Positions 12,243 to 22,208 of a DNA stretch of 64,000 nucleotides are shown one piece after another; position 1 is the stretch's first letter, and each line of letters opens with the position of its first letter. The stretch spans positions 24,798,735 to 24,862,734 of the forward strand of contig NC_084806.1 of NCBI RefSeq assembly GCF_963583255.1. The letters are read 5' to 3'. The position numbers and the translations under genes were made by a program. Source of the stretch: Pyrus communis (Eukaryota > Streptophyta > Magnoliopsida > Rosales > Rosaceae). The notes beneath the pieces are model-generated. The model saw nothing but the letters and a program-made list of their open reading frames with translations, was not told the origin of the DNA and did no database searches.

Positions 12243-12706
12243 TAGTCCAAAAATCCGGAGTGTCGGTAATGTAATTAGCCAGAAGGAGTCTGATGCATCG
12301 AGAATGACCATTCAAAGCAGCAAAGTGAAGTGCAATACCGCCATTCAGATAATCTGCGATAATTTTACCTGACCACGATAATTCCTGAGATTGATATCAA
12401 CTCCAGACTCAAGCAATAGAGAGACTATCTAAACACAAGGAAAAAAATACAATCACAATCCTATCACATAAGCAAAACCGCAACGAAATCAAAATCTTAT
12501 TAGAGTTATACCTCATGGTCGCCCTGAGTTGCAGAATAATGGAGAGGGGAATTGCGTACACCGAAAGTGGAGTACCTTGCCAGGCGAGGGTTACATTCCA
12601 GCAAGGCCTTGGCTTCTTGAACATCGCCATCTCTTGTTGCTGAAACTAACCGCTCCCCGGATGCTGAACATCCAAATGAATTTCCCATAACGCTTAGAAA
12701 TTTCAT

Positions 12707-13557
12707 GTCCCTCAAAATATTACAAACCCAACAGATGGGGATTTACAACGAGCAATACATAGTACACCAAATTTTTGGCTATTTGCTCCACACTTGCCTT
12801 ATTTTCCTCAAATGTCAGACATCAAATCCTTAATCCATCCAATAAACAACACATACAGATATTGATGTTGTTGTCTGCAGATTAGTTAAACATTTCGACA
12901 ACTTGGAGAAAACCAACAAAAGACAGACAGGAACGTTAAAACCTTATCGAAATCAAAGCCATTGTCTCCTCCACAGAATCAAAGCTTTTCAAACCCATTC
13001 AATCTTCCATTCAAAACAAATAAAAAATCTTCAGTTTCCACTCAAAGCAAAGAATCTTCCTCAATCCCCCATATTTTTTTTATCCGATAATCAAAATCTT
13101 TAAAACCCAGATGGAAAATCTCCTTCTGGGTTTTAAGGGAAGCTGATCAAAGATAGATGTAATGAATGAAATGAAGATTATCTTCAAATGGGAGAATATT
13201 ATTTTCCCAAGAAAAAAAGAAAAGAAAAAGAAATAAAAAAAGATGGAAGTGGGTGAGTTATTAGGGAGGAGGACAAGAGCTCCCTCCTCAAACCTCAACC
13301 AAAAATAGCCTGCAAGAAAGGCATGTCTCCGACTCTCCACGATCATGATTGGATATTATTAGCTAGTCAACTTGGTAGTTGGCTTCTTCCTTTCTCCATC
13401 TCCCTCTCCTTCTCTTGTCCCTCCCTCCTTCTCCCTTTTTATTCAACCTGGGGCAAATTTTACTTTGTCACCTGACTCTCGGCTAATCAGCGGTGGATTT
13501 AGGATTTTAATATTGGGTGGTCTCAATGTAAATGCTTCAAAAAATATTGGACGAAAT
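12707..13557. other. Upstream region of the XBAT32-like pseudogene, no gene seen
   Basis: AT-rich DNA with A and T runs. It would have held the promoter and 5' leader of the minus-strand pseudogene. No second gene and no clear regulatory motif could be fixed. Confidence 0.35.
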
Positions 13558-14207
13558 CAGTGTTCTAAATATCGGCCTAAGAGATAGGCGGTGAAGACCC
13601 GTCCATATTTAGGGCAAATAGTTTCAAAAAATCGGTCTGGAGCTAGGCCGTCCTAAGCGGCACCTAGGTGGTCCTAGATAGATTTGGTTTTTTTATTTTT
13701 ATTAATTGTGTGTTTTTTTTTTTAGTTTTAGTTTCATGGTGGTATACTTGTGGAAATGGTGTACCTAATTTGCAAATGATGGATTGACTACAAGTTCATC
13801 CACTTGTGAAATGAATTGAAGAACTTTTGAGAGGATACTTACAAAACAAAGAACTAGATACATCAACGTTAAATAGTTTAGTCTATGTCCAATCCAATGC
13901 AAGGATCATGAACTGGAAGAATTTAATCTATCATCCAAGAATACTCCTCATTATGATTATATGCTTACTGTTTTTTAAATATTGAACTTGTTGGGTGGAT
14001 GTACTTTGTGTATTCTTCTACTTCTATTTTTGCATTTTGTCATTCTTTTATTATCCAAACAAGTATAGTTTTTTTTTTTTTTTTTAAGTGTAAATAGACA
14101 CTTATTTACAAGATATATAATAAATTTACATAAATCCGTCTAGGGCCGCCTAGGTGCTAGGCCCCTGCCTGCCATCTGACTAGCTCCTAACTTTTTTTAG
14201 AACATTG
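13558..14207. mobile_element. Non-autonomous hAT element, copy A
   Basis: Ends are CAGTGTTCTAAA and, inverted, CAATGTTCTAAA. The flanks carry an 8-bp duplication with one mismatch, GACGAAAT (13550-13557) and GACAAAAT (14208-14215). CAG-type ends and 8-bp duplications are hAT hallmarks. The subterminal regions are rich in CTAGGCG/CGCCTAG motifs in inverted orientation. Interior is non-coding. Copy B is at 37500-38111. Confidence 0.8.
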
Positions 14208-14215
14208 GACAAAAT

Positions 14216-15269
14216 ATAACTTTGAAAAAATTAAACAATAAATTACAATTTTTCATTCATAATATATGTACCAACAACATTACAGGCTACAAAGACTAAA
14301 TTTTTCTATGACGAGGTTTTATATTCTAATGATTTTCGCTTGTAATATCATTTCATACTCCTAATTTCTACACATATCAATTAAGCAAAACAAAAAAACC
14401 ATATCAATTGATAAAGTAAAAAAATATAAATGAACTAACCAACACATCATCCAAACAATATAAAAAAATCATAACAAATTAACAATCACTATAATTTAAC
14501 ATTCTACGTGATTCATTTAGAATAAAATGAAAAATTTACTTAAATTTAAAAATGAAGAGATTAAATAGTGGTGGAAAAAAGACAGCTGACTAGTTGGCTG
14601 TGGACTTGGTCGTGGAGGAAGAGTGTGGAATTGGGGAATGGGATAACCAATTAGGGTTGTTAGTATTGGAATTGGAAAAGTCAAATCTCTTTGAAAGTTT
14701 GAATCTTTTTTATTTTTTAATAAAAAATGATAAAAACTATATACCAAAGAACGGCCTTTAGTATAGGCTCAAAGGAGGGTGTCTTTTCAAACCATTTAAC
14801 CAAACGCACCGTTTTACTTAAATGACTTGCTTAAAACCATTTAGTCTTCTTCTTCCTCCGATTTCCAGAATGCAGAATACCAGAAATTCTGTGCAGCCAC
14901 GTTCCTCCCCCTCCACTACATGCCTAGACTTGGGTGGTCCTCGGAGACCCTCACAGCCACTTATTCGAACTTTCGGGTAATCCTGGAACCATCTAAGTCT
15001 CTTAATAGGTCCGTCCCTACGGCTAATCATCCTCACGGATTAAATTATGTTTCACCTCTTTTTTCAGCACCACCACTAACATGGTACGATCACATATCAT
15101 GTGTCACGCATGGAATTTGGGTTGTCATTTTTGCACACCCATTTCATCTTGTCCACACCTCCTAACTATGACATTGATTTTTATTTGTTTGTTATATTCA
15201 CTACCTGACTAAAAAGATGAATATTCAAAAAGTGCAAAAGAATGCGTAGAGGTTTATTTTCTGTACCAC
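14216..15269. other. Intergenic, nothing recognised
   Basis: AT-rich sequence with short overlapping ORFs on both strands and no recognisable domain, RNA gene or repeat structure that I can support. Confidence 0.35.
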
Positions 15270-15625
15270 ATATTTCTTGATTTACCCTTAGAACTTGTAT
15301 AGAGTTGTAAATTTTCGTCCTTGAACTTTTATTAATAGTCAATTTTCTCTTTGACGCTAGATTTTTAAATTTTTCATCCAGTTTTTCATCATTTTGTTTA
15401 TCATGTGGACAACGCATGACAAACGCATGAGGGCAAAAAGAATGGACGGATAAAAATTGGATGAAATTTTTTAGAATCCTATGCTAGGAGGAAATTGGCT
15501 ATTTGTGATAGTTGGCTAAATTTAAAGTTCAAGAGGAGATTGGCTAATTATAAAAGTTCTAAAAGGTAATTGGCTAGTTATAAAAGTTCAAGAAAATAAT
15601 TGGCTAAAATTAAAATTCCTTAGAG
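15270..15625. repeat. Degenerate inverted repeat with short tandem motif
   Basis: The stretch containing TTGAACTTTTATTAATAG to TTTTTCATCCA (about 15310-15382) is loosely matched in inverted form by TGGATGAAATTTTTTAG to TTTAAAGTTCAAGAG (about 15459-15535). A motif of about 30 bp (ATTGGCTAATTATAAAAGTT) then repeats three or four times. It could be an old MITE; no target duplication was found. Confidence 0.35.
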
Positions 15626-17035
15626 AAATTGACAGCTCTATACAAATTTGAGGGACAAACCTACAAATGCCTTTATTATATGGTCGATGCCGATAACTTT
15701 CCATCATAATATTTGCATAGAAGAAAAATTCAGACATTTTACTTTTAATCTTTCATCAATGGCCATTTTCGTCGATTTTATTTTCTTCATATCAATTCTG
15801 GAATCAAACTCTTCGCATGAGGATGATTTTGGGCGAATGAAATCGGAATCAACCTTTCCATTTCATTATGAAATCTCATACTCTAATCTGACCTAATCAT
15901 ATCACAATTTTCAAATTTATATATTGTAAAGTTTTTGTAATATTCTTGCACTTTTCTGTACACAAAATTTATTGTTCTTTCTCAATATTTGGTATATGCT
16001 TAAGTATAAATCCAATTAATTGGGTGGTATACTATATCCTTTCAAATACATAAGTGTATGATTATATTGACCTTTAAAATTACAAACTCTACATGGCGCG
16101 CAGGGCGAGAAACTATGAGCTAACCACATCCTTCTTGCTAATGAGGGCGTGCCAACTTGCAATCGAGCTTGGTCGGGTGATAAAATAGATGTAGTGGTCG
16201 TGTCATATGAGTTGCTGACTTTCGCACAGAAAAGTGATTACCACCGAGGAAGGAACACTCTCAAATTGAAAATAACGTTACTAGATCCCTGTGAAGTTCA
16301 GTAATTGGTTCAGCTTTTACTGTGCCGAACAAGAGGTAACTAAGTAACACCTCACTTCGCAGAGAAGCTAATGAGATGACCTCTTTAGGTGAAAGAATTG
16401 GAAACTCTTCACCCGCCCATACTTTGATGGATAACTAACCAACTAGATTCAGTGATGTTATTTCAAACTAAAGATGCTCGATGATTCCTTGATTCTACGG
16501 CTCAAGTGATGTTAGTCAAAGCTGAAGATGTCACAGGTTGTCAACACAGTGTTATTAGTCCAAATAGAGTTAGGATAGTTAGTGTTTTTCTCAGGGTTAT
16601 GAGAAGGGTTTTTGCTTAATTTTCAAATTCAAAAATTTTAAAAGATAATTCCAAAATTTATTGTACAAGCTTTTGAATATTCTCAAACTTTTCCTTATAT
16701 AAAATTTATTGTTCTTTTTCAACATTTGGCATATGTTTACGTATAAATCCAATTGTTTCTGTGGTATACTATATCCTTTTAAATATATAAGTGTATAATA
16801 TATATCCAAAAATAACTAATAAGAAAAAACTTGATTACAAAATACCTAATTTTAGTAAATAACTATCAAAAGTTTTCAAAAGTTTTTTTATAGAATAAGT
16901 TCATTACACTTTGAAAAAATTCGGATCGAAAAACCCTAAATATAATCCTAGGTAATTGTGATAACCCATCCCTAATTTTCTATGTAATTATCTTCCCGAG
17001 TGTGTAAATTGACGTTTATGCCTTTTTTGGCAAAA
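15489..17035 (+). repeat. Tandem duplication, unit 1 (~1.5 kb)
   Basis: This segment is repeated in order from about 17038 onward (for example GGACAAACCTACAAATGCCT at 15652 and 17201). Its last ~75 bp (16960-17035, from TGATAACCCATCCCTAATTT) is the start of the chromovirus LTR also seen at 22209 and 29327. The duplicated unit therefore joined host DNA and the first part of an LTR already in place. Confidence 0.8.
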
Positions 17036-18172
17036 TTGAAATTTGGCTATTTGTGATAGTCGGCTAAATTTAAAGTTCAAGAGGAAATTGACTAATTATA
17101 AAAGTTCTAAAGCGTAATTGGCTAGTTATAAAAGTTTAGGAGGATAATTGGTTAAAATTAAAATTCATCAGAGAAATTGACAGCTTTATACAAATTTGAG
17201 GGACAAACCTACAAATGCCTTTATTATATGGTCGATGCCGATAACTTTCCATCATAATATTTGCATAGAAGGAAAATTCAAACATTTTACTTTTAATCTT
17301 TGATTAATGGTCGTTTTCGTCGATTTTATTTTCTTCATATCAATTTTGGAATCAAACTCTTCGCCTGAGGATGATTTCGGGCGAATGAAATCGGAATCAA
17401 CCTTTCCATTTCATTCTGAAATTTCATACTCTAATTTGATCTAATCATATCACAATTTTCAAATTTATATATTGCAAAGTTTTTTTAATATTCTTGCACT
17501 TTTATGTACACAAAATTTATTGTTCTTTCTCAATATTTGGTATATGCTTAAGTATAAATCCAATTAATTGGGTGGTATACTATATCCTTTCAAATTTATA
17601 AGTGTATGATTATGTTGATCTTAAAAATTACAAATTCTACATGGTGTGCGAGCCGAGAAACTATGAGCTAACTACATCCTTCTTGTTAATGCGAACGTGC
17701 CGACTCGCAACCGAGCTCAGTCGGGTGATAGAATAAATGTAGTGGTGGTGTCGAATGAGTTATTGACTTTCGCACGGAAAAGTGATTATGACCGAGGAAG
17801 GAACACTCTCAAATTGAAGACAATGTTACTAGATCCCTGCAAAGTTCAGTAATTGGTTTGGCTTTTACTTTGCCGAACAAGAGGTAACTAAGTAACACCT
17901 CACTTCACAGAGAAGCTAATGAGATGACCTCTTTAGGTGAAAGAATTGGAAACTCTTTACCTGCCTAGACTTTGATCGATAACTAACCAACTAGATTCAG
18001 TGATGTTAGTTCAAACTAAAGATAGTCGATCATTCCTTGATTCTACGGCCCAAGTGATTTTAGTCTAAATTGAAGATGTCACAGGTTGTCAACACAGTGT
18101 TATTAGTCCAAATAGAGTTAGGATAGTTAGGGTTTTTCTCAGGGTTGTGAGAAGGGTTTTGCATAGCGCGAG

Positions 18173-18692
18173 TGTAGTATCCCACATCGCCCGTGAGGGC
18201 GTGGTCTTTGGGCCTTATATATCCATTGCCAACCTTAAGTTTCAATTAGGCCTTTTGTGGACTCCCTGAGGGGAGAGCAGGCGCTGGCTACGGCTGAGTA
18301 CCGGTCCACAGAAACAAAACCGTGTGGTAGCTCTGTCTTCGGGCAGGGAATGCCAAAGCGGACAATATAGTTGGAGCTGAGGGTTGGGATGTGACAATTT
18401 GGTATCAGAGCCAGACTCACGGTCGTGGTGTGCCGACGAGGACGTCGGGCTCCCTAAGGGGGGTGGATTGTAGTATCCCACATCGCCCGTGAGGGCGTGG
18501 TCTTTGGGCCTTATATATCCATTGCCAACCTTAAGTTTCAATTAGGCCTTTTGTGGACTCCCTGAGGGGAGAGCAGGCGCTGGCTACGGCTGAGTACCGG
18601 TCCACAGAAACAAAACCGTGCGGTAGCTCTGTCTTCGGGCAGGGAATGCCAAAGCGGACAATATAGTTGGAGCTGAGGGTTGGGATGTGACA
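18173..18692 (+). mobile_element. TRIM (terminal-repeat retrotransposon in miniature)
   Basis: Two 224-bp LTRs (18173-18396, 18469-18692) start TGTAGTATCCCACATCGCCC and end GGATGTGACA. They are nearly identical and enclose only 72 bp. A 5-bp duplication GCGAG flanks the element (18168-18172 and 18693-18697). There is no coding capacity. The PBS directly after the 5' LTR and a purine stretch (CTAAGGGGGGTGGAT) before the 3' LTR are all the signals it needs to be copied by another element's enzymes. Confidence 0.95.
18400..18412 (+). other. TRIM primer binding site (initiator Met-tRNA type)
   Basis: TGGTATCAGAGCC lies three bases after the TRIM 5' LTR and matches the common plant primer site for initiator methionine tRNA. 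Confidence 0.85.
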
Positions 18693-19045
18693 GCGAGGGT
18701 TTTCGCATAATTTTCAAATTAAAAAGTCTTGAAAGATAGTTCCAAAATTTATTGTACAAGTTTTTGAATATTCTCAAACTTTTCCATATATAAAATTTAT
18801 TGTTCTTTTCAATATTTCGTATATGTTTACGTATAAATCCAATTATTTCTGTGGTATACTATATCCTTTTAAATATATAAGCGTATAATATATATCCAAA
18901 ATAACCAATAAGAAAAAACTTGATTACAAAATACCTAATTTTAGTAAATAACTATTAAAAATTTTCAAAATTTTTTATAGAATAAGTTCATAACACTTTG
19001 AAAAAATTCAGATCGAAAAACCCTAAATATAATCTTAGGTAATTG

Positions 19046-19055
19046 TGATGACCCG
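19046..19055 (+). repeat. First 10 bp of the chromovirus 5' LTR, cut off by an insertion
   Basis: TGATGACCCG corresponds to TGACGACTCG at the start of the 3' LTR (29327). The last five bases, ACCCG, form the target duplication of the solo LTR. Confidence 0.8.
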
Positions 19056-22000
19056 TGTGACAACCCGTTCCAAATTTTACGTTTTTATTTTATTTTAAAA
19101 GTGTGAATTTACGAAATTGCCCTAGAGGTAAGGACTTTGACTTCCATTGACCATCGACTTGAGAGATGTGGGACTTATTCTTTTAGCATATCCTCGTAGT
19201 ACTCATTGGTACGAACGTATAGGCGAAAACCGTTTGCGAGTCCGGATTATAACGGTATAGTTACGGATGTTCGAAATTGGTTATTCAAGGTTTAGTGTTT
19301 ATTTAAATTAAATCCCCACTTTGTGGGGTGAAGCCCAATCAGAAATGGAGGAAAGAAAGAAAAGAAAAAAAAAAAAAAAAAGGGAAAAGGAAGTGGCTTT
19401 CCCGTCCACCTGCACCCACCACGAGTTCCCATTTTCCAAGGTCGATTCCGGCCAACTCCGGTGGAGTTTTTCGATGCCACCGCCACCATCTTGAAGCTCT
19501 CATTCCCCTCTACAAAACCCACCCAAGAACCTCCTTAATTAACCATGGTATGTGGCGGTTTGAGGCCACGAAAGTTGACGAAAATCAATAGTGCTCCGAC
19601 CACCCTTTTTGATTTTTTGGCAAATCGGCAAAGCGATGGCTAATGCCACCACTTGGTCTTTGTAGCCCATCATCCCAGGAGCAAAACCCAACCAACCTTG
19701 ACCCCATTGGACCACCGTAGACGACGAATTGACGTCGGGAAGTTTTAGGCACCCGCCGGCTTTGTGGGCAAAATTGACAATCTTCTATCCACTTTTGGAC
19801 TTTGTGGCAGGTATGAAAGTTGCTCCACTCACTGAGATCTTAATTTCTGTGAAGTTTGAGAATTTTTGGAAATAGTTGGATTTTCCGGCGAGTTGGGGCG
19901 GCCAACCGCCACCCGCGGCGGTGCGTGCGGCGGCGCGTGGCCAGTGGGCTGCCAATGCTATTTTTAGGCTATGTCGAATGTCTTGAATTCAGTTTTGTCA
20001 TTTTAATGACGTAGGTTGATCGTTGGAACCTAAATTCGTTACGATACGTTACTTGATAAAAATATGAATCGATGATCCGACTGTTGGATCGTCACCAAAA
20101 TTGGATACATTATAATACGTAATATTTAAAGATCATAGGAATTTATGGATCGGGAATCCGACTTATTGATCTTCCTGAGTTGGATTTGTAAGTTAGTAAA
20201 ATAAATGTTCACGGCCACTTGTTTTAGGCAATTGGCGGAAATCTGACCGTTGGATCGTAACGAAATTTTAATATGTTATTCTAGAAACATATTGTGGATC
20301 GTTGGGAGTTACGGATTGGAAATCTGATATGCGGATCTTCCGGGTCAAGTTATACAGGGTTGTAAACCCTACCGTCGATCTTTGATCAACTGTTGACTTG
20401 TGGTCAATGAGTCTCAAACTATTTTAGAATGTCGTTGAGGTTGTGTTTTATGTGAATTACGTATTCTACAGATAAGAGTTCTGAGATGTGATTTGATAAT
20501 TGGTCACAAAGACCAATCATTCAGGACGCCTCGATGCGTGCGCTAGAGAATCATAGCGTGGACTCCAGGTGAATGGATCTTTTCCTTTTTATCGTACATA
20601 TTATTGAGAGTTCTATCGACACTTTTAAATTGATTAGGTATATTACCTTCATATAATTATTGTGAATGCTTGAAGTACCTATATGAATTACGAATGGCTT
20701 GATCCCTGTTTAGGGTACGTAGGCAGTCTAACGAGACGTTACATGCAGCCATAAAATATTTAAGACAAAAGCCTTGCTTGGGAAATTGAGTAATGCGAAA
20801 GAAATTAGTAAAGGCAAGTTTTAGTTTTGTGAATTAGTTAGTTAAATTAGTGTTAATTGGGTTGTCATGGATAATTATCCCTGAAAATAAGTAGTTTGGG
20901 AGTAGGGCATTATTGATTGTACACTTCACACCGTATTGTTTATAATTGAAAATGCTACGACATGGTTGAGTATTAGATTGCATCATGGTATATCCATATG
21001 TATATTACTTGCATATAATTATTGGGAATGCTTTCAAGTGCAAAGGTGAACTCAGGACACCCAGGTAAGTTCAGGTGAGTTTATGGTATTAGTTGAATCG
21101 ATTACATTATAGCATGACTACAGTTATGTGTTAGGCAACTTCAATATTGTCGTACTGGTTGCCATGAGTTGCACATATTGAGATGCATTGAGAGCTCATA
21201 AACCTACACCCCGGTGTTAGTGCTCCCGCCCGTGGCCAGGGCACAGTCCTTCACGTGATGTTCACCTCCCGCACCTTACGCTCACCTTGGATCCAAGGTA
21301 AGTGCACAGTCTTGTTGTACAGACCACTTTAGGTGGTTCCGACTTGTAGGTGACCCGCGATTATTCGCACAGTCTTCACGTGATTGTAGCACTTGAGCGT
21401 ATTTATTTACACCCAGTCCTGTCGTACAGACCACTTTAGGTGGTTCCGACTCGTGTGCAGGTATACTTATTGAGCTATTGGCTAGCCATGATTGATGAGA
21501 TATGGATAAGTCGTACAGGTCACTATAGGTGACTCCGACTTATATGCTAGCCAGGATTGATGAGATATGGATAGGTCGTACAGGTCACTATAGGTGACTC
21601 CGACTTATATGCTAGCCATGATTGATGAGATATGGATAAGTTGCACATGTCATTTTAGATGACTCTGACTGATACATCACTTTGTATTGATTAAGTTCAT
21701 TTGGCCTACTTATTAATGTATGGTGGAGTTGATGGCAAACCGTGGTTTTGGTCATTTCTGAGTATGGTTTGGATATATGTATATATGTTGTACTGTCCTA
21801 TAGAAAACGATAAGGGAATTACAGTGAGGGGTTATTACTATTAGAAAGGTAATAGTTTTGGGAAGCTTGGTTTTATTGCTTACTCACACTTTCTGTTTTG
21901 TACCCCTTCTGGTTTTAACTGCTGGGTTCGTATCGATGAGGATATATAGCTAATCTTAGTATTAGTGGCTACTTTTAAGGGTATGATTCTTACCCACACT

Positions 22001-22203
22001 ACTGTACCTTACTTATGCTCTGACATCGCGTGTGAAATGGGTTCGCTCCCACTCGTAGCGCACTCTGGTACTTAGACACTTTTAGATTCAAATTTATTCA
22101 CTTTTTATACACTATCACATTTTATGGCTTCGTCACCTTCCAGGTGTCGGCCAGCACAGCTCGATTCAGGGTCCAAGTGGACTTTCTGGGTCGGGGTGTG
22201 TTA
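19056..22203 (+). mobile_element. Solo LTR (3.1 kb) of another gypsy family, inside the chromovirus 5' LTR
   Basis: Starts TGTGACAACCCGTTCC and ends GTGTGTTA, the last two bases probably CA mutated to TA. The flanks are ACCCG (19051-19055) and AGCCG (22204-22208), a 5-bp duplication with one change, and the chromovirus LTR continues perfectly across the site. Start and central modules (CCGGTGTTAGTGCTCCCG, CCTTCACGTGATGTTCAC) are shared with the solo LTR at 55445-57568. No internal domain or second LTR remains, which is what LTR-LTR recombination leaves. No coding region is called. Confidence 0.85.
21312..21672 (+). repeat. Five hairpin modules with co-varying stems in the solo LTR
   Basis: At about 21312-21345, 21419-21453, 21505-21543, 21570-21608 and 21635-21672 the pattern is GTCGTACAG, a 5-base arm, a 5-base loop (TTTAG or TATAG), the complementary arm, then TCCGACT. 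The arms are ACCAC/GTGGT (two), GTCAC/GTGAC (two) and GTCAT/ATGAC (one). The last three lie in a ~70-bp tandem repeat (21479-21672). An outer stem also forms, best as ATAAGTCG with CGACTTAT. Confidence 0.8.
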
Positions 22204-22208
22204 AGCCG

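Larger units (their letters stand above)
3554..12706 (-). pseudogene. XBAT32-like: XBAT32-type ankyrin-repeat/RING E3 ubiquitin ligase, broken copy with LTR insertion
   Basis: Exons recognised on the minus strand: 12512-12706 (start [20 protein letters not shown]), 12369-12428, 12243-12357 continuing beyond the insertion at 5686-5743, 5438-5585, 5042-5100, 4896-4942, 4079-4219 and 3554-3645. They encode ankyrin repeats (for example [20 protein letters not shown]), a [19 protein letters not shown] segment, and the first half of a RING finger (CVVCLEQKCTVAAEG). In Arabidopsis XBAT32 is an E3 ligase linked to ethylene biosynthesis enzymes and lateral roots. This copy cannot make it. A 6.5 kb LTR element interrupts a coding exon. 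The ankyrin exon expected between 12369 and 12357 is missing, leaving only 11 bp after the donor. A TAA stands at 5042-5044 where Gln is expected. The acceptor at 4220-4221 reads GG, and the donor near 5686 looks one base short. The second half of the RING and the C-terminus are not found down to position 1. A multi-kb last intron leaving the window could explain only the last point. Confidence 0.88.
17038..19045 (+). repeat. Tandem duplication, unit 2, carrying a TRIM insertion
   Basis: Second copy of unit 1, with many single-base differences. It is interrupted at 18173-18692 by a TRIM and runs at 19046 straight into the chromovirus 5' LTR, exactly where unit 1 shows its truncated LTR start. 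No gene is recognised in either unit. Confidence 0.8.
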
